Source: Phlebotomus papatasi
Lineage: Eukaryota; Arthropoda; Insecta; Diptera; Psychodidae
Assembly: GCF_024763615.1 (NCBI RefSeq)
Contig: NC_077222.1
Span: 12,214,001-12,278,000, forward strand
Direction: 5' to 3'
Length of the DNA: 64,000 nt
Part shown: positions 1-10,194 of the stretch, one piece after another
How positions within the stretch are numbered: the first letter of the stretch is position 1
Layout of the letters: every line of letters starts with the position of its first letter
Notes under the pieces: model-generated
What the model saw: only the letters and a program-made list of their open reading frames with translations
Told to the model about the DNA's origin: nothing
The model's database searches: none
Program-made: the position numbers and the translations under genes

Positions 1-122
1 CTAGAAGAATCAAGGAGCAAATTTATGTAATTCTCTTCAGAAAAAATATGAAATTAATGTGTTGAATCTTTTGTCAAAGTAAAAGCGTCTGAAAATGGTT
101 TTGAATTAGGACATTTGCCCAT
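1..122 (+). mobile_element. 3' end of a pogo-like (Tc1/mariner) transposon, cut by the window edge
   Basis: This segment matches, with few changes, the right-hand end of two other pogo-like elements here (45331-45449 and the stretch from about 49630). The shared text starts CTAGAAGAATCAAGGAG and ends near ACATTTGCCC, a decayed form of the ACATTTACCC terminus at 45441-45449. Only the non-coding 3' flank is present. The family assignment rests on the element at 48095-49749, which still carries part of a transposase. Confidence 0.6.
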
Positions 123-947
123 ATATACTTCCCTTTCTATTCATTGAAATATTTATCAGACTTTTACAAACATTTTTTGGTGACTAATCTACCCCGGTCT
201 CCCCTAATAGAAAATGTGCAGCATATTTTCAAATAGAGAAGCTAGCTGAACATAGTCAACAAATGAGATTCTCAAAAAACGCCAATAGTTTGAAACTGCC
301 CCACACCTCTCTATTCCATTTCTAACAGGAGTGTATTAATTTTGGTTTTATTGAAAGAAACTAATTAGTGATTCTTCATAAATTATTTATTAACGATTGA
401 TTTTATTATTTTTAAAAACCTCGCCTGAGGAATTTACGTTTTTATATAGCACAATAATGCATAATGACAGTAATAAAAATAATTTGTGAAGTGGTATGAT
501 TAAGTAAATCATTTAGCGAACCGTGATTGCTCTATTTTATCAGCTTTTACTCTTATATTAGGAAATAATGAATTTTAGAAATTATTTTGGATTGTTGATT
601 GAAAGTACGACTTAAAGATTTATTTGAGCAAAGGTTTCTAAATGATTTTTCCAAAAAAAATTGGTTTGGGTCTTCGACCTTTCTAATCTTTTATAAAATT
701 TCAATAAAAACTATAAATAATATTTACAACGATCCTCAGATAGCTGATTGTAAGTTAATACAGTTATTTTTATTCTTCTACCTAGCAAATTGATAATTCG
801 CTAAATTATACCATGCACTTTCATCGCTTTTAAAAATTTGTTGAGGATTTTCATTCGGCACTATAAGCAATTTACACTACAATAATACAACTTGATAAAG
901 AATAGAATTTTTTATTGAAAAAAAAAAAAAGATATTAAAAGGAAAAA
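123..947. other. AT-rich stretch, no gene seen
   Basis: I see no credible coding sequence here. The only structure is a single relic terminus, CCCCGGTCTCCCCTAA at 192-207, which is close to the reverse complement of the GGGGAGACTGGGG end of the MITE at 36257-36846. It is probably a remnant of that family. Poly(A) runs precede the tRNA-like relic that follows. Confidence 0.5.
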
Positions 948-951
948 AAAA

Positions 952-1030
952 CGGACGGAGCCAGGGATCGAACCCGCGGCACTCCCGTTGATGTCCTGCG
1001 CTGTACCACTGAGCCACCGCTGCATGCAGT
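952..1030 (-). repeat. tRNA-like relic (probable SINE head)
   Basis: Read on the minus strand, the stretch has a box A-like GGCTCAGTGGTACAGC (about 1000-1015) and a box B-like GGGTTCGATCCC (about 964-975), followed by a T-run that could stop RNA polymerase III. The acceptor and anticodon stems do not pair properly, so I do not call a functional tRNA. No target duplication was found, unlike the two complete SINEs at 9850 and 21663. Confidence 0.45.
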
Positions 1031-2460
1031 CTCGTTCGAATTTTCTTTATTATGTGCTGCGTAAGGTGTCATTTTCAACTTTGAGGAATTAAAAAAAAAA
1101 ATAACCCGATTTCGCACTTTTTGAATATACCACGTTTAATTTGATGCCTTTCTGCGTAGTTGAGCAAAGCCCCAGATTTATACTAATTTGATGACTCGAG
1201 TATTTCCCTTGTAAGAAAAAAACTAAATCTTTGAGCTTTTATTATTACTTTAAATTTTCCTTCTCACTACCATTCTTGTCACTTTCATATTTGGTTACTA
1301 AAATCCTTCACATTAAATTGCTCCCTAAAAATTTCTAATAAAAGCTATAAATTAGCCCATTATTTTCTTAGTAACATAAACTCCATCCTCCCCTAAACCA
1401 CAAAAAATGTACCAAAGCCTCTTCATGCAAAAATCTTTTATTGTTCAATGAAGGAACGTCATTAAAAACAGCCAAACCACGGAAAAATTTTTATGCTTGT
1501 CTCCTTCTTTGTTGTGCAAAAAGGGAGAAAATCCTGCGGGAAGTAAGGAGGACTCGCGGCAAAAAAGGGAAGAACGATTTAGCATAAAAGAGAAGAGATT
1601 ATGGATGACAAAGTTAAGGTTTAATGTCATTATAGATAAATAATGTAATATGAGAAAATTATGTAACGTTAATTTTCCATGAAACACGTTATCACCATTT
1701 TACTCATTTAACGACACACTTTTCACTGTCATTTCCCTTGGTGCGAGATGGTTTAGGTTAAGGGGATCCTATGGATATTTCCACTCAATTTTCCGGCAAT
1801 TTCCATCGAGTGTGTACCAATACTCGGATAGAATAAAGTAAAATGATTTTAATTAAGTTTCTTCTACGTTGAAGCATCCAAAAATAATTGGACAGTCACC
1901 CTCCATGATCAAACAAATAAAACTTGAAGACATTGCCCCGCGGGGGTGGCTGTTATTTAGCAACCCTTCCATCTGTGACTTGTTGAGGGCACTTTTCCAG
2001 CCATCTCTCCAGGCCAGGGGAATTGTCTCACGAATTGGCGTCGGAAGGTGTTGTTCATCCAGCAGGGAAGCTCCTCTGCCTTGTTTCCGTTCCAACCGAG
2101 GGAAATGACGTGAAACTGTTTGGTGTTTTTCAGCAGCTTTTCTCTCACTTTTTTTTCTCTCCCTGCTTAATTAAAAAACTTCCCACTGTTTCCACTCCAA
2201 CCACCCCTAATCAGTGTGTTAAGTTTGTAATTATCTCGAGGAAGCTACAGGAGAGATTCCTTTCAGCTTCAACCAGAAGAGATGATTTACAATGCAAGGT
2301 ACTTTCAGGTTACACAGTTTAATGAAAAATGCATCTGCGAAACCTTGATGGTATGATAAAAGTGTTCTAAACAATTGTGAAAAAAAGAAAGTTGAAAGAT
2401 TTAAATTAAGTGGAAGGAATGCCCAAAAAGCTATTAATCAGTGGACCTGAAAGGACAAGG
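1031..2460. other. No gene seen
   Basis: This is single-copy-looking AT-rich DNA with a slightly GC-richer island around 1930-2110. The short open frames here overlap on both strands and show no recognisable protein, so I treat them as chance. Confidence 0.4.
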
Positions 2461-2462
2461 CT

Positions 2463-2990
2463 GAGAGGATGCCTGGAAAACGATTGAAGGAAGAAGTGGA
2501 CTCAACAGTAAGGGAATTCGGAAGTCATGGGGAAGAAACATTCACTCAGGGAAACACACCAACTATGTCCAGAGCCAGAGCTTTCGGCTCGGTCTCCAAG
2601 CCTTCATCCGTGATCAAGTCTTGCAATCTTCCTCTGAGACTCGTTCAGGGTTTTGGTCAAGATTAGGAGAAATCCCAGCAAAACTCAAGAAGAAGGAAAA
2701 GACATAAAATTGTACCAAATATTACAAAAAAATTGTGAAAAGACAGTGTAGAAATAATACCCCGTTCCCTCCTGTGCCCTGTTATAATCCTGACCAAAAT
2801 CCTGAATAAGTCTCAGAGAAAGATTGCAAGACTTGACCACTAATGAGGGCTTGGAGACCGTGCCGAAAGCTCTGAAGACAGTTGATCTGTTTCCCTGAGT
2901 GATTGTTTCTTCCCGACGACTACCGGGTTCTTCTATTGTTGATTGCAACTTCACGTCGGTTTATTACCACAATTAAGAAGTAAACAGTCT
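2463..2990. repeat. Foldback repeat with a hairpin word in each arm
   Basis: Two arms of about 225 bp (2463-2690 and 2765-2990) match in opposite orientation. Each contains GGCTTGGAGACCG followed by AGCC or TGCC and then GAAAGCTCTG, on the minus strand near 2577-2612 and on the plus strand near 2838-2876. The word just before the stem is CGGATGA in one arm and CTAATGA in the other. The arms share TTTCCCTGAGTGA and flanking text. No coding capacity is seen. The same hairpin word recurs at 6565, 6757, 17430, 18300, 32290, 32360, 37840 and 53498. Confidence 0.6.
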
Positions 2991-3139
2991 TTAAACGGTT
3001 GAGAGTGCTAATGTGATGAAGAGGGATGGCGGAGTCTCCAGGATTGGAGGAGGTTAGTGCGAGAGGCCCGATTCCATAAAAGGACATTGCAGCCACCTAA
3101 GTAATATGGGAAAAAATTGAAGTGTTCGAAGCTAGAGTA

Positions 3140-4158
3140 GGGTAAGTGTGCCAAATTTCGGCATAGTTGCAAATAAGCACCAAAGTCCTAAGTTTTAAAT
3201 GCAATATTTTCAATACACATTGAAATTTCTTGTTACTTACTTTTCGGGAAGGTTGTATGGAACCTTAAAAGCTAGTTTATTGTCTTTGTTTTCTTTAAAT
3301 CAGTCCTAAAATATTGAAAAATTAATAAAAATATAGACATTGATTTGGGTAGTATTTCGGCCACTTTGAATGTAATATCGGCCACCTTGTTTGTGACCAC
3401 CTTTTGTGAAGCAATTGATAGAAAATTTCAAAACATCATACGGAACGAGTTTAAAAATATTTATTTTAATACGTTTATATGACCCACTAGCCTTGAGATC
3501 TTCCGTGTAATTCGCGCAAATTCCCGTAGCAGTTTGCCCATCCTGAACTCTTCCAAGGCCTATTTCACATCATCTTTTTCATAGAGACGATGCTTTTTTT
3601 CTATGGGCATTATACAACTCAGAAATTGGAAAAATAAATAAAATTAATAATAAATTCAGGAAAGCAAATGATGTTGCCGGAATAGGCAACATTACCTCAC
3701 CGGAGAGACGTTCACAAAGTATCTACTTCTTTACGCAAAATACAGGATCAAGCTGGGAAATGTTACCCGAAATTTAAAGAATGATTCACTATATTAACTT
3801 AAACAGAAAGAATCTTTAATGAAAACTAATCAATTTTCATGAAAAAAAACATCGAAGGGAAACCCTCTGCACTTCACCACAAATCACAAGACTGTTTGAA
3901 ACACGAGCGATCTGTCACATTTTTTGTAAAACACTTTCCACACTGAGTTTCTACAACACAATTTAAATTCAAACTATACCTAATATTCAACGATTTTTGT
4001 GTTAATACATCCTAAAATAAATAAATATTTAAAAGCAAAATATATTCATTGACTATTCGAAGATTAAATCAATAATTGTAATTCATTTAATAGCTTGGCC
4101 GAAATTACACTCAAAGTGGCCGAAATATAAAGCTGGCCGAAATTTGGCACACTTACCC
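3140..4158. mobile_element. 1.0-kb non-autonomous element with TA target duplication
   Basis: The element begins GGGTAAGTGTGCCAAATTT and ends with the exact inverse, and TA lies on both sides (3138-3139 and 4159-4160). Subterminal GGCC-GAAAT words (for example 3358-3386 and 4098-4140) extend the inverted symmetry. The TA duplication and GGGTAA end resemble the pogo-like element at 48095, which suggests mobilisation by a Tc1/mariner-type transposase. No coding sequence remains. Confidence 0.8.
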
Positions 4159-4363
4159 TAAGTGCGGAGCCTGAAAGTCTTCCCCTAGTTATCTTGTTAT
4201 TCGCGAAATTCACTTAGTAAAATGTATCAATATCAATTTTATGAATATATTTAAAGATTTGCTGACGCATTCGGTACCTGACCACCTTCCCCTACTGTAT
4301 TTCTTATGGAAGAAATTCTTTATTTTCTATTTCATATTTCAGATTCTGAATTACCCCAATCTA

Positions 4364-4558
4364 GGGTAAGATGGGGTAATTCGGAATCATGTCTGTCTTT
4401 CAATTTTGGGATGTTCTCACTATTTCACATGGTCAAAGAAAAAAAGAATACCACAAAAGAGTACAAGACTTTATAAGGAGTACTTCTTCGTGGGTTTTTC
4501 TTTTGCCATCTTAAACTGTTACAAAATTTCAATGATTCTAAATTACCCCATTTTACCC
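4364..4558. mobile_element. 195-bp MITE, GGGTAAGATGGGG ends
   Basis: The inverted ends are GGGTAAGATGGGGTAATT and the inverse of AATTACCCCATTTTACCC. TA flanks both sides. The interior carries a second inverted pair (GAGTACAAGACT against GGAGTACTTCTTCG). Related copies lie at 12321-12524 and, as a fragment, near 25960-26030. Confidence 0.75.
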
Positions 4559-4560
4559 TA

Positions 4561-5312
4561 CCCTAGTTGCTTTTTTAATTTATTTTTTAAATATTATATG
4601 TTAAATGTAATAGAATTCCTATTTAACAAGAATAACATTTCCTCATTTCCAACATATCTGCTCAACTTCTGAGATCACTCCCCGAAAATTCTCAAAATCA
4701 CTTAGCACCATCTTCACTCACAAAATAATCTGATGAATGCTAATTTCCCACAGCAATTATCGTCCCAAGCCTTCCCTCATCCCTGACGAAAATCGTGCCA
4801 GAACATCTGACATGACTTCAGTCTCATTTTCGTCAAAAACTGCACACACTTTTCATTGATGTAATTAAATTTCCGGAAACATTTCACTCTGTATCTTGGC
4901 AATATTTCAGTTACTCGCGCATATGTTATTTCCTCCCATGAGAATCATTATGAGCTAAACGTTTAAAAAAAAACACTCAAGTAGTGAATGGATAATTTAT
5001 AAGAAATGGGAAAAATGCCGTAAACATTTTCTGTGATCATGGATCGTAATTAGAATTGCACAATTCAATTACAATTTTGTGGTTTTGAGATAGTTGGTGT
5101 GGAATCGGATTTGCAGAGTGCGTTTTACACCGTGCAATTGCGGGATTGATTGGTCGATGGGGCTTTTATGTTGGCCTCAGCAGGACACACACTTTGCAGT
5201 AAAATTGCAAATTGGACGAAAAAAACAGGCAAGATAATTCTCAATTGCATTTCAAATGGGGGTCCGCCAGAGAAACTTGGTAATGAGTAAAAATACATGT
5301 GATCTCATACAA
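4561..5312. other. No gene seen
   Basis: Non-repetitive AT-rich DNA in which I recognise no coding sequence, RNA or mobile element. Confidence 0.4.
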
Positions 5313-5579
5313 TTACCTCAGCTGATGGATGGCCATTGCATAAGAGATCGGCTCGAAGCGTCCACGTTGATTTGTGTATACTTTGCAGTGTCTTATGTGT
5401 TCCTTGATTGACTGGTATATAACTCTACAAGCCCAAGACTCTATGTACATAGCCTCCCCTCTTTCCCCTACAAGAAAAGCATCGGCACCAAATGGACTCT
5501 CTTGTACCGTGACTTTTTTGCAGGCTCTATGCCAACAAAATCTACTCGGTCGAATTTGCTCGCTTGCCAATATTGCCAA
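5313..5579 (-). other. Minus-strand open frame, possible exon, product not recognised
   Basis: The frame reads about 88 residues with a mixed, protein-like composition, including ESPFGADAFLVGERGEAMY and CKVYTNQRGRFEPISY. It ends at CAGCTGAG followed by GTAATT, a fair splice-donor match, so it could be an internal exon rather than a gene end. Base composition is richer in GC than the flanks. The apparent start is a TTG codon and has no meaning as a start. I do not recognise the family and see no partner exon nearby, so this may be chance or an old mobile-element relic. Confidence 0.2.
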
Positions 5580-5717
5580 TGGATATGTTAGACAGTCTGA
5601 CGCTGATAGATCTAATTCTATTCAATCAATAGCACAGAGTATAAAGTCACACTCTCGATGGATTTTTAGAATGGATTGAATGAGAAACACGCGCCCAATC
5701 TTAAAGAAATAACTATA

Positions 5718-5934
5718 GGGGAAAGTGCTCATGCTTTGTACGGTCCCAAGCTTTACACTGACTAAATTTTTACTATGTTTTTCAATAAATGTGACCCATC
5801 GCACTCATATTTTAAAAACTAGGGGAGAGTGTCCTGTTTTTAAAAGATATTGTAGAGTCACATTTACTCAGAAACATAGAGAAAGTTTTGTCATTATGAA
5901 ACTAGGGACCGTGTAAAGCACGGGAACTTTCCCC
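5718..5934. mobile_element. 217-bp MITE, GGGGAAAGT ends
   Basis: The ends GGGGAAAGTGCTCATGCTTT and the inverse of AAAGCACGGGAACTTTCCCC pair well, and TA flanks the element (5716-5717 and 5935-5936). ACGGTCCC and GGGACCGT form a second inverted pair just inside. No coding sequence. Confidence 0.75.
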
Positions 5935-5944
5935 TATGGATATA

Positions 5945-6143
5945 GGAAGAGGTGGGGCTACATGGCTGCACGATTTTTTTTTCATAATTCTAAAGAAAAC
6001 TAGACTTTAATGTAACGTAATCTAGATAAACAAAAAAACATAGATCTCAATTAAATTATAGAAAGTCCCAGCATACTTTAGAAATTCACGAAAAAATTGT
6101 ATATCAATGTAGCCTCACAGTTCAAAGTAGCCCCACATTCCCC
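5945..6143. mobile_element. 199-bp MITE, GGTGGGGCTAC ends
   Basis: The left end GGAAGAGGTGGGGCTACATG pairs with the inverse of GTAGCCCCACATTCCCC, with TA on both sides. It lies only 10 bp from the previous MITE and belongs to a different subfamily by its subterminal sequence. Confidence 0.7.
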
Positions 6144-6485
6144 TATTAATATTTTATACTACATACCGTACACTGTACCCTTCCCTCTTTACCACATACA
6201 ATTTGTATTGAATTTTTTGAAGAAAAAATTAATAATCGATTTCGATTTTGATAATTTTGCCGGGCTTCAAACGGTTGGAGATATCGGCTCAGGCTTTCTG
6301 ACGACCCCCTATAATTATACTTACACATAACAAATATGTTTGAGACAGACTTCCCAAAAAAATATTAATATTGTTCATTTTACTTTACACTACAGAACAC
6401 CAACTAAGTTTAAGCCTGTTACTTAAAACATTTACACAATGGGATTCTAATTTATGGTTGGTAAACCGACTGATGGTGAGGTTTT

Positions 6486-6865
6486 ATTCTGCTATTTTAG
6501 GACAAAATTGTCCTTCCGGTAGGCGTCAATGAGGTGGTTAAATCCAAAATTAAAACACTCAAGGTTCCAGAGCTTTCGACACTGTATCGTGTCTTCTTCA
6601 GTGGTTCTTGTGGTTAATCTATTATCTAGGATATTGTCACTATTTTCTCTAATTTTACAATGATCAGATTCGAAAATGAAAATGAAAGAAATCACTATCA
6701 CTAACAATTTTTCTTTCTTTCTCGCTGTAAAACTTGGTAGTGGAAGTACCAAGCCGACAAGAAACAGTGTCGAAAGCTCTGGAAGCTTGAGTGTTTTAAT
6801 TTTGGATCAAACCATCTCACCAACGCTTATCGGAAATACAATGTTGTCCTAATATAGCAGAATCT
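6486..6865. repeat. 380-bp foldback repeat with a hairpin word in both arms
   Basis: Arms of about 110 bp start ATTCTGCTATTTTAGGACAA at the left and end with its near inverse at the right. Each arm holds a hairpin followed by GAAAGCTCTGG: GACAC-GATACA-GTGTC on the minus strand near 6573-6588 and CGACA-AGAAACAG-TGTCG on the plus strand near 6755-6772. The minus-strand copy is preceded by CCACTGAAGAA. No coding sequence. Confidence 0.65.
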
Positions 6866-8204
6866 ACACATTGGGAGCAATTTTTGTTTGTTTTTGAAGA
6901 ATATTTCCTGTTGTGCTGTAGGTCAAAACGTCAAAATTCTGCCAAAAATGCCATTTTGATGAAAATCGCTCCTGAGGTGTAGAGACATTTAGAACTTTAA
7001 AACTTATACATATTTTGTTCAACAAAAAAACACATTCTTTTCTTGTTATAATAAGCATAAATAATTGGAAAAATTATACTGATCTAAATTTATTTCTTAC
7101 TGACCAAATCGAATTTCATTAAATACCAAAACATTTTCTTCTCAAATCGAAATTATATTTTTATGGCACTGGCACACCTTTTCAATTGAGTGAAATTCAA
7201 TCGATTGAAATTTTACCTCTTACTCTTTCAAACTGAAATTAGATATAGCTCTCTCTTTTTGTCAAACAAAAATTGAAATTGTAATTAAAAATTAAATTGA
7301 AATTTTTTGTTTTGCTTTGGATGAGTTTCTTCAGTGATGCTACACAAAGGTCAAGAATAAATAATTTAGCTTTAATTATGCAATATTTCTAACATGATAG
7401 GTATTCTTAAAATATTCCCAAAAATTTGCAACGTTGCATTTCTTGAAAATAAGTACTATAACTAAAATTTCGCTATCAAAAATATTTAATGATTTAGGAG
7501 CAAATCAATAAATGAATATTTCTCGTATTTCCTGCAATTTGTTATTAACCATATTTTGTTATTTAATGGGAAATGGACAGCAAAACTCTCAGTAACTTTA
7601 CTTGAAAGTGAGAGTGAAGATATAATGCAATATCCAGCTCCACAAGGACCCAACCCAAAAGACAAACAACCTCTTAAGAGAGTGTGGTAAGTCAGAGCTT
7701 AAAATTCTGTTGGTTTGCTCGGGGATACCTTTCTCCACTGCCCACCCGTCCAAACTTAATGTGATTTTGATGAATGTTTCGTGGCGTCTCCGTTGAGAAA
7801 TGTGTCGAAAATGCCGGTGAAAATGCATTTCTGCACCAGAGCCTGGTCCTCCGGGGCAAAACATTAGATGATCACGCCCCAGATGGAGGGGCCTCGAAGG
7901 CAGTTTTTGGGTGTAATGTGCCTGAAAAGATAATTGAATTGAATTGCCTGTCAGACACTGACCTACCACGCCCGCAATCATCCGACTGTGGTAAATTCGA
8001 TAATGCCCAAGAGTATTATGATTTTTACGCTATTTCACCCATTTTGTGCGCCTCCATAGAGCATTCAAATGAGAAGTCAAATTGGTTCTTCTTTTTTTCT
8101 CCTTTACCATCTTCCACTCCATAGACTGAGGAATAAATGGTAAAGAATATGACAAGAGAGATTTCATGACTAACAATCTCCTCTCATTTGGTTTTCACTT
8201 GGTC
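6866..8204. other. No gene seen
   Basis: AT-rich DNA up to about 7590, with a run of AATTGAAATT-like words near 7180-7310, then a GC-richer block at 7600-8120. That block has overlapping open frames on both strands, but neither translation is recognisable, so I leave it unassigned. Confidence 0.35.
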
Positions 8205-8860
8205 TTTTTTGCCTATGCTCGCTTGGAGGGTTTTGTAGGAAGATATAGCTACTACAATTGATCGAGAAAGATATTCTAACAGTTGGGTTCCATTAACTGG
8301 TTAAAAAATCATTTGCAAGTCATTGTGTAGCAATTCATGTTTTTCTTAATAGATTTTACCTATTAAAAAGTGTTTAGAATTTGAAAACCGAATAACTTGA
8401 CAGATGTCAAAACTACAAGAGAAAGACTTAAATGCGAAAAATAATTTTAAATGGATCTTTGACAGTAATGCAATTATTTAATAAAATTTAATGATCCTAA
8501 AATCATAAAAAAAATAATATAAATACCTAAAATATTTTAATTTTTATTTGTCTTTGCTCGCTTAGAGTTTTAATAAGAGAAGAATATTACTACAAGTGAG
8601 TGAAATTTCTTATAACTGTCAATTCACATCAATTCAAACGTTTTTCTAGTTTTGCGATGCACTCTTCTTGTATAGTTGACAAGGATTTTTCAATATAAGT
8701 CACCCCTTATGGATGTTTTATTACCAATAAGATTCTGAATAAAAAAAAATCTTAATTTTTTTTCTTATTTAGGGAACCATCTCTTGACAGACGCCAAAAA
8801 GGAAACTACACAGATTTAAAAAAAATACTGCTACAATAATTATAATATTTTTAAGGGTCA
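8205..8860 (+). repeat. Diverged direct duplication, about 340-390 bp apart
   Basis: Words recur in the same order and orientation: CTATGCTCGCTTGGAGGGTTT near 8213 matches CTTTGCTCGCTTAGAGTTTT near 8551, TATAGCTACTACAA matches TATTACTACAA, and TGACAGATGTCAAAACTAC near 8398 matches TTGACAGACGCCAAAAAGG near 8785. This is an old tandem duplication or two copies of one repeat. Confidence 0.5.
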
Positions 8861-9117
8861 TTTTATAAAATTATGGAAAGAGGATTCTTTTAGCAACTCA
8901 TACACCATTGTACTATCAATAACTCTATTATAATAGCTACGTCTTCTCCGGTTTAATACCAGATGGCGCTTGGGAGAGTTAAAGCTGATTCTAGCAGGAA
9001 TATTTTTCCCTTTCAATTTGAATTTATTGAAAAGTAATGCTTTTCAACAGATGCTGTCAAGGCAAAAAATACATGTATGAAAAGTATAACAATATAAAGA
9101 TTTACCAAAAAGAAGTG

Positions 9118-9849
9118 CTAGCGTCCACCGCCGTCTTAGTGTTTGTGACCATAACCTTCAGAGCCAAATGGTGGAAATGTTATTTCTTTCATCTGCATCA
9201 CTAAAAAAAATCTTTCTCACATTTTAGATCTGGACACAACGGGACTCGAAGACCTAACGGATAGATCAGGATCAGGAGAAGAAATTGAGCCTGATCTCTA
9301 GGCTGACTGTCCGGTGTGGTTGGGGTACCCATCGGGCGAGTCCCGGGTAGCGGATAGGGAATGGCTGTAATTGGTTCTTCAACTGGCTATAGTTTGTTTG
9401 GAAATAGCTACAGACACGTATCGACATCTTTACGTCTACGAGAAGTCCTTTCTCCTGGGCAAGGAAGCCTGTGCATCGGGCTTGCACCCTGATGTCACAG
9501 AATTCTGACGGAACGGATTACGGACGGATTGCACCGAAAACGACCTATGCGAGACAATGGACAAGCTGCTTCGACCACTGCTCCCGGGGTCGTAGGGCAC
9601 CAGAGTAACGGAAGAGGCTCTGGAGCGACATCAAGTTTGGTCATCCTACCATGACGAAAACGACACTTTGGAATAACTACAAGGAATATCTTTTCACTCA
9701 CAGGGAAGAACCAGGAACTTAAGAGCGAAGCAAAAAGGTTCCAATTAGATATAATTGGTGTTTCGTCCACTATAAGCAAAGAGATAGTGGAACTATAGAT
9801 CTTGAGCCCGCGACCCCAATGGGGATAAGCGGTTGAAAATGATGACGAT
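9118..9849 (+). mobile_element. Probable 3' tail of a non-LTR retrotransposon, non-coding
   Basis: The stretch is GC-richer than its surroundings and ends CCAATGGGGATAAGCGGTTG followed by a GATGACGAT-type short-repeat tail, typical of LINE 3' ends. Its first part (GCGTCCACCGCCGTCTTAG) recurs at 29480-29545, so it is repetitive. No reading frame with RT motifs survives. The tail is interrupted by the SINE at 9850-10183. The clade cannot be named from the tail alone. Confidence 0.4.
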
Positions 9850-10183
9850 TATTATTAATCGTATCGAGACACTTTATTTGGTATTACAATGTAATCATTA
9901 CAAAGTGCCTCGTGTTGGAAGAATCTGCTGATCGTAGATCACTGTAGCTGTAAATCGTAGATCAGGAACGCCTTCTCCGTAGTGAATGCTTCTTCCATGC
10001 TCCTGAAGGTTTGTCGGCAGAGGCGGTGAATTTTTATTACGTTATATCACAGTGAAAATGTCTTTTTCTAAACATTCAGATCTTTGCACCGGGCGGGACT
10101 CGAACTCATAGCTGTGAGAGTCGAGTCAGAGATCTCACCGCCCAAGAGCCAACGGTCTAGTCTATTGCGCCACTGAGATCCCC
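9850..10183 (-). mobile_element. Complete tRNA-derived SINE with 11-bp target duplication
   Basis: The direct repeat ATGATGACGAT lies at 9839-9849 and 10184-10194. Read on the minus strand, the element opens with a tRNA-like head starting GGGGATCTCAGTGGCGCAAT, with box B GAGTTCGAGTCCC about 75 bp inside. It ends in an AATAATA-type tail next to the left duplication. It carries no coding sequence and would rely on a LINE for movement. It differs in sequence from the SINE at 21663-21925. Confidence 0.75.
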
Positions 10184-10194
10184 ATGATGACGAT

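Noticed and set aside
952..1030. A functional tRNA gene on the minus strand
   Set aside because: Box A and box B are present but the acceptor and anticodon stems do not pair. Better seen as a tRNA-derived relic.
1853..2322. Cluster of short frames suggesting a small gene
   Set aside because: Frames lie on both strands, none has a recognisable product, and composition alone can produce them.
7598..8124. Opposing frames of 127 and 116 codons
   Set aside because: They overlap on opposite strands, show no recognisable domain and have no clear splice sites. Local GC content is enough to explain them.
10075..10183. tRNA gene on the minus strand
   Set aside because: It is the head of the SINE at 9850-10183, shown by the 11-bp target duplication around the longer unit.
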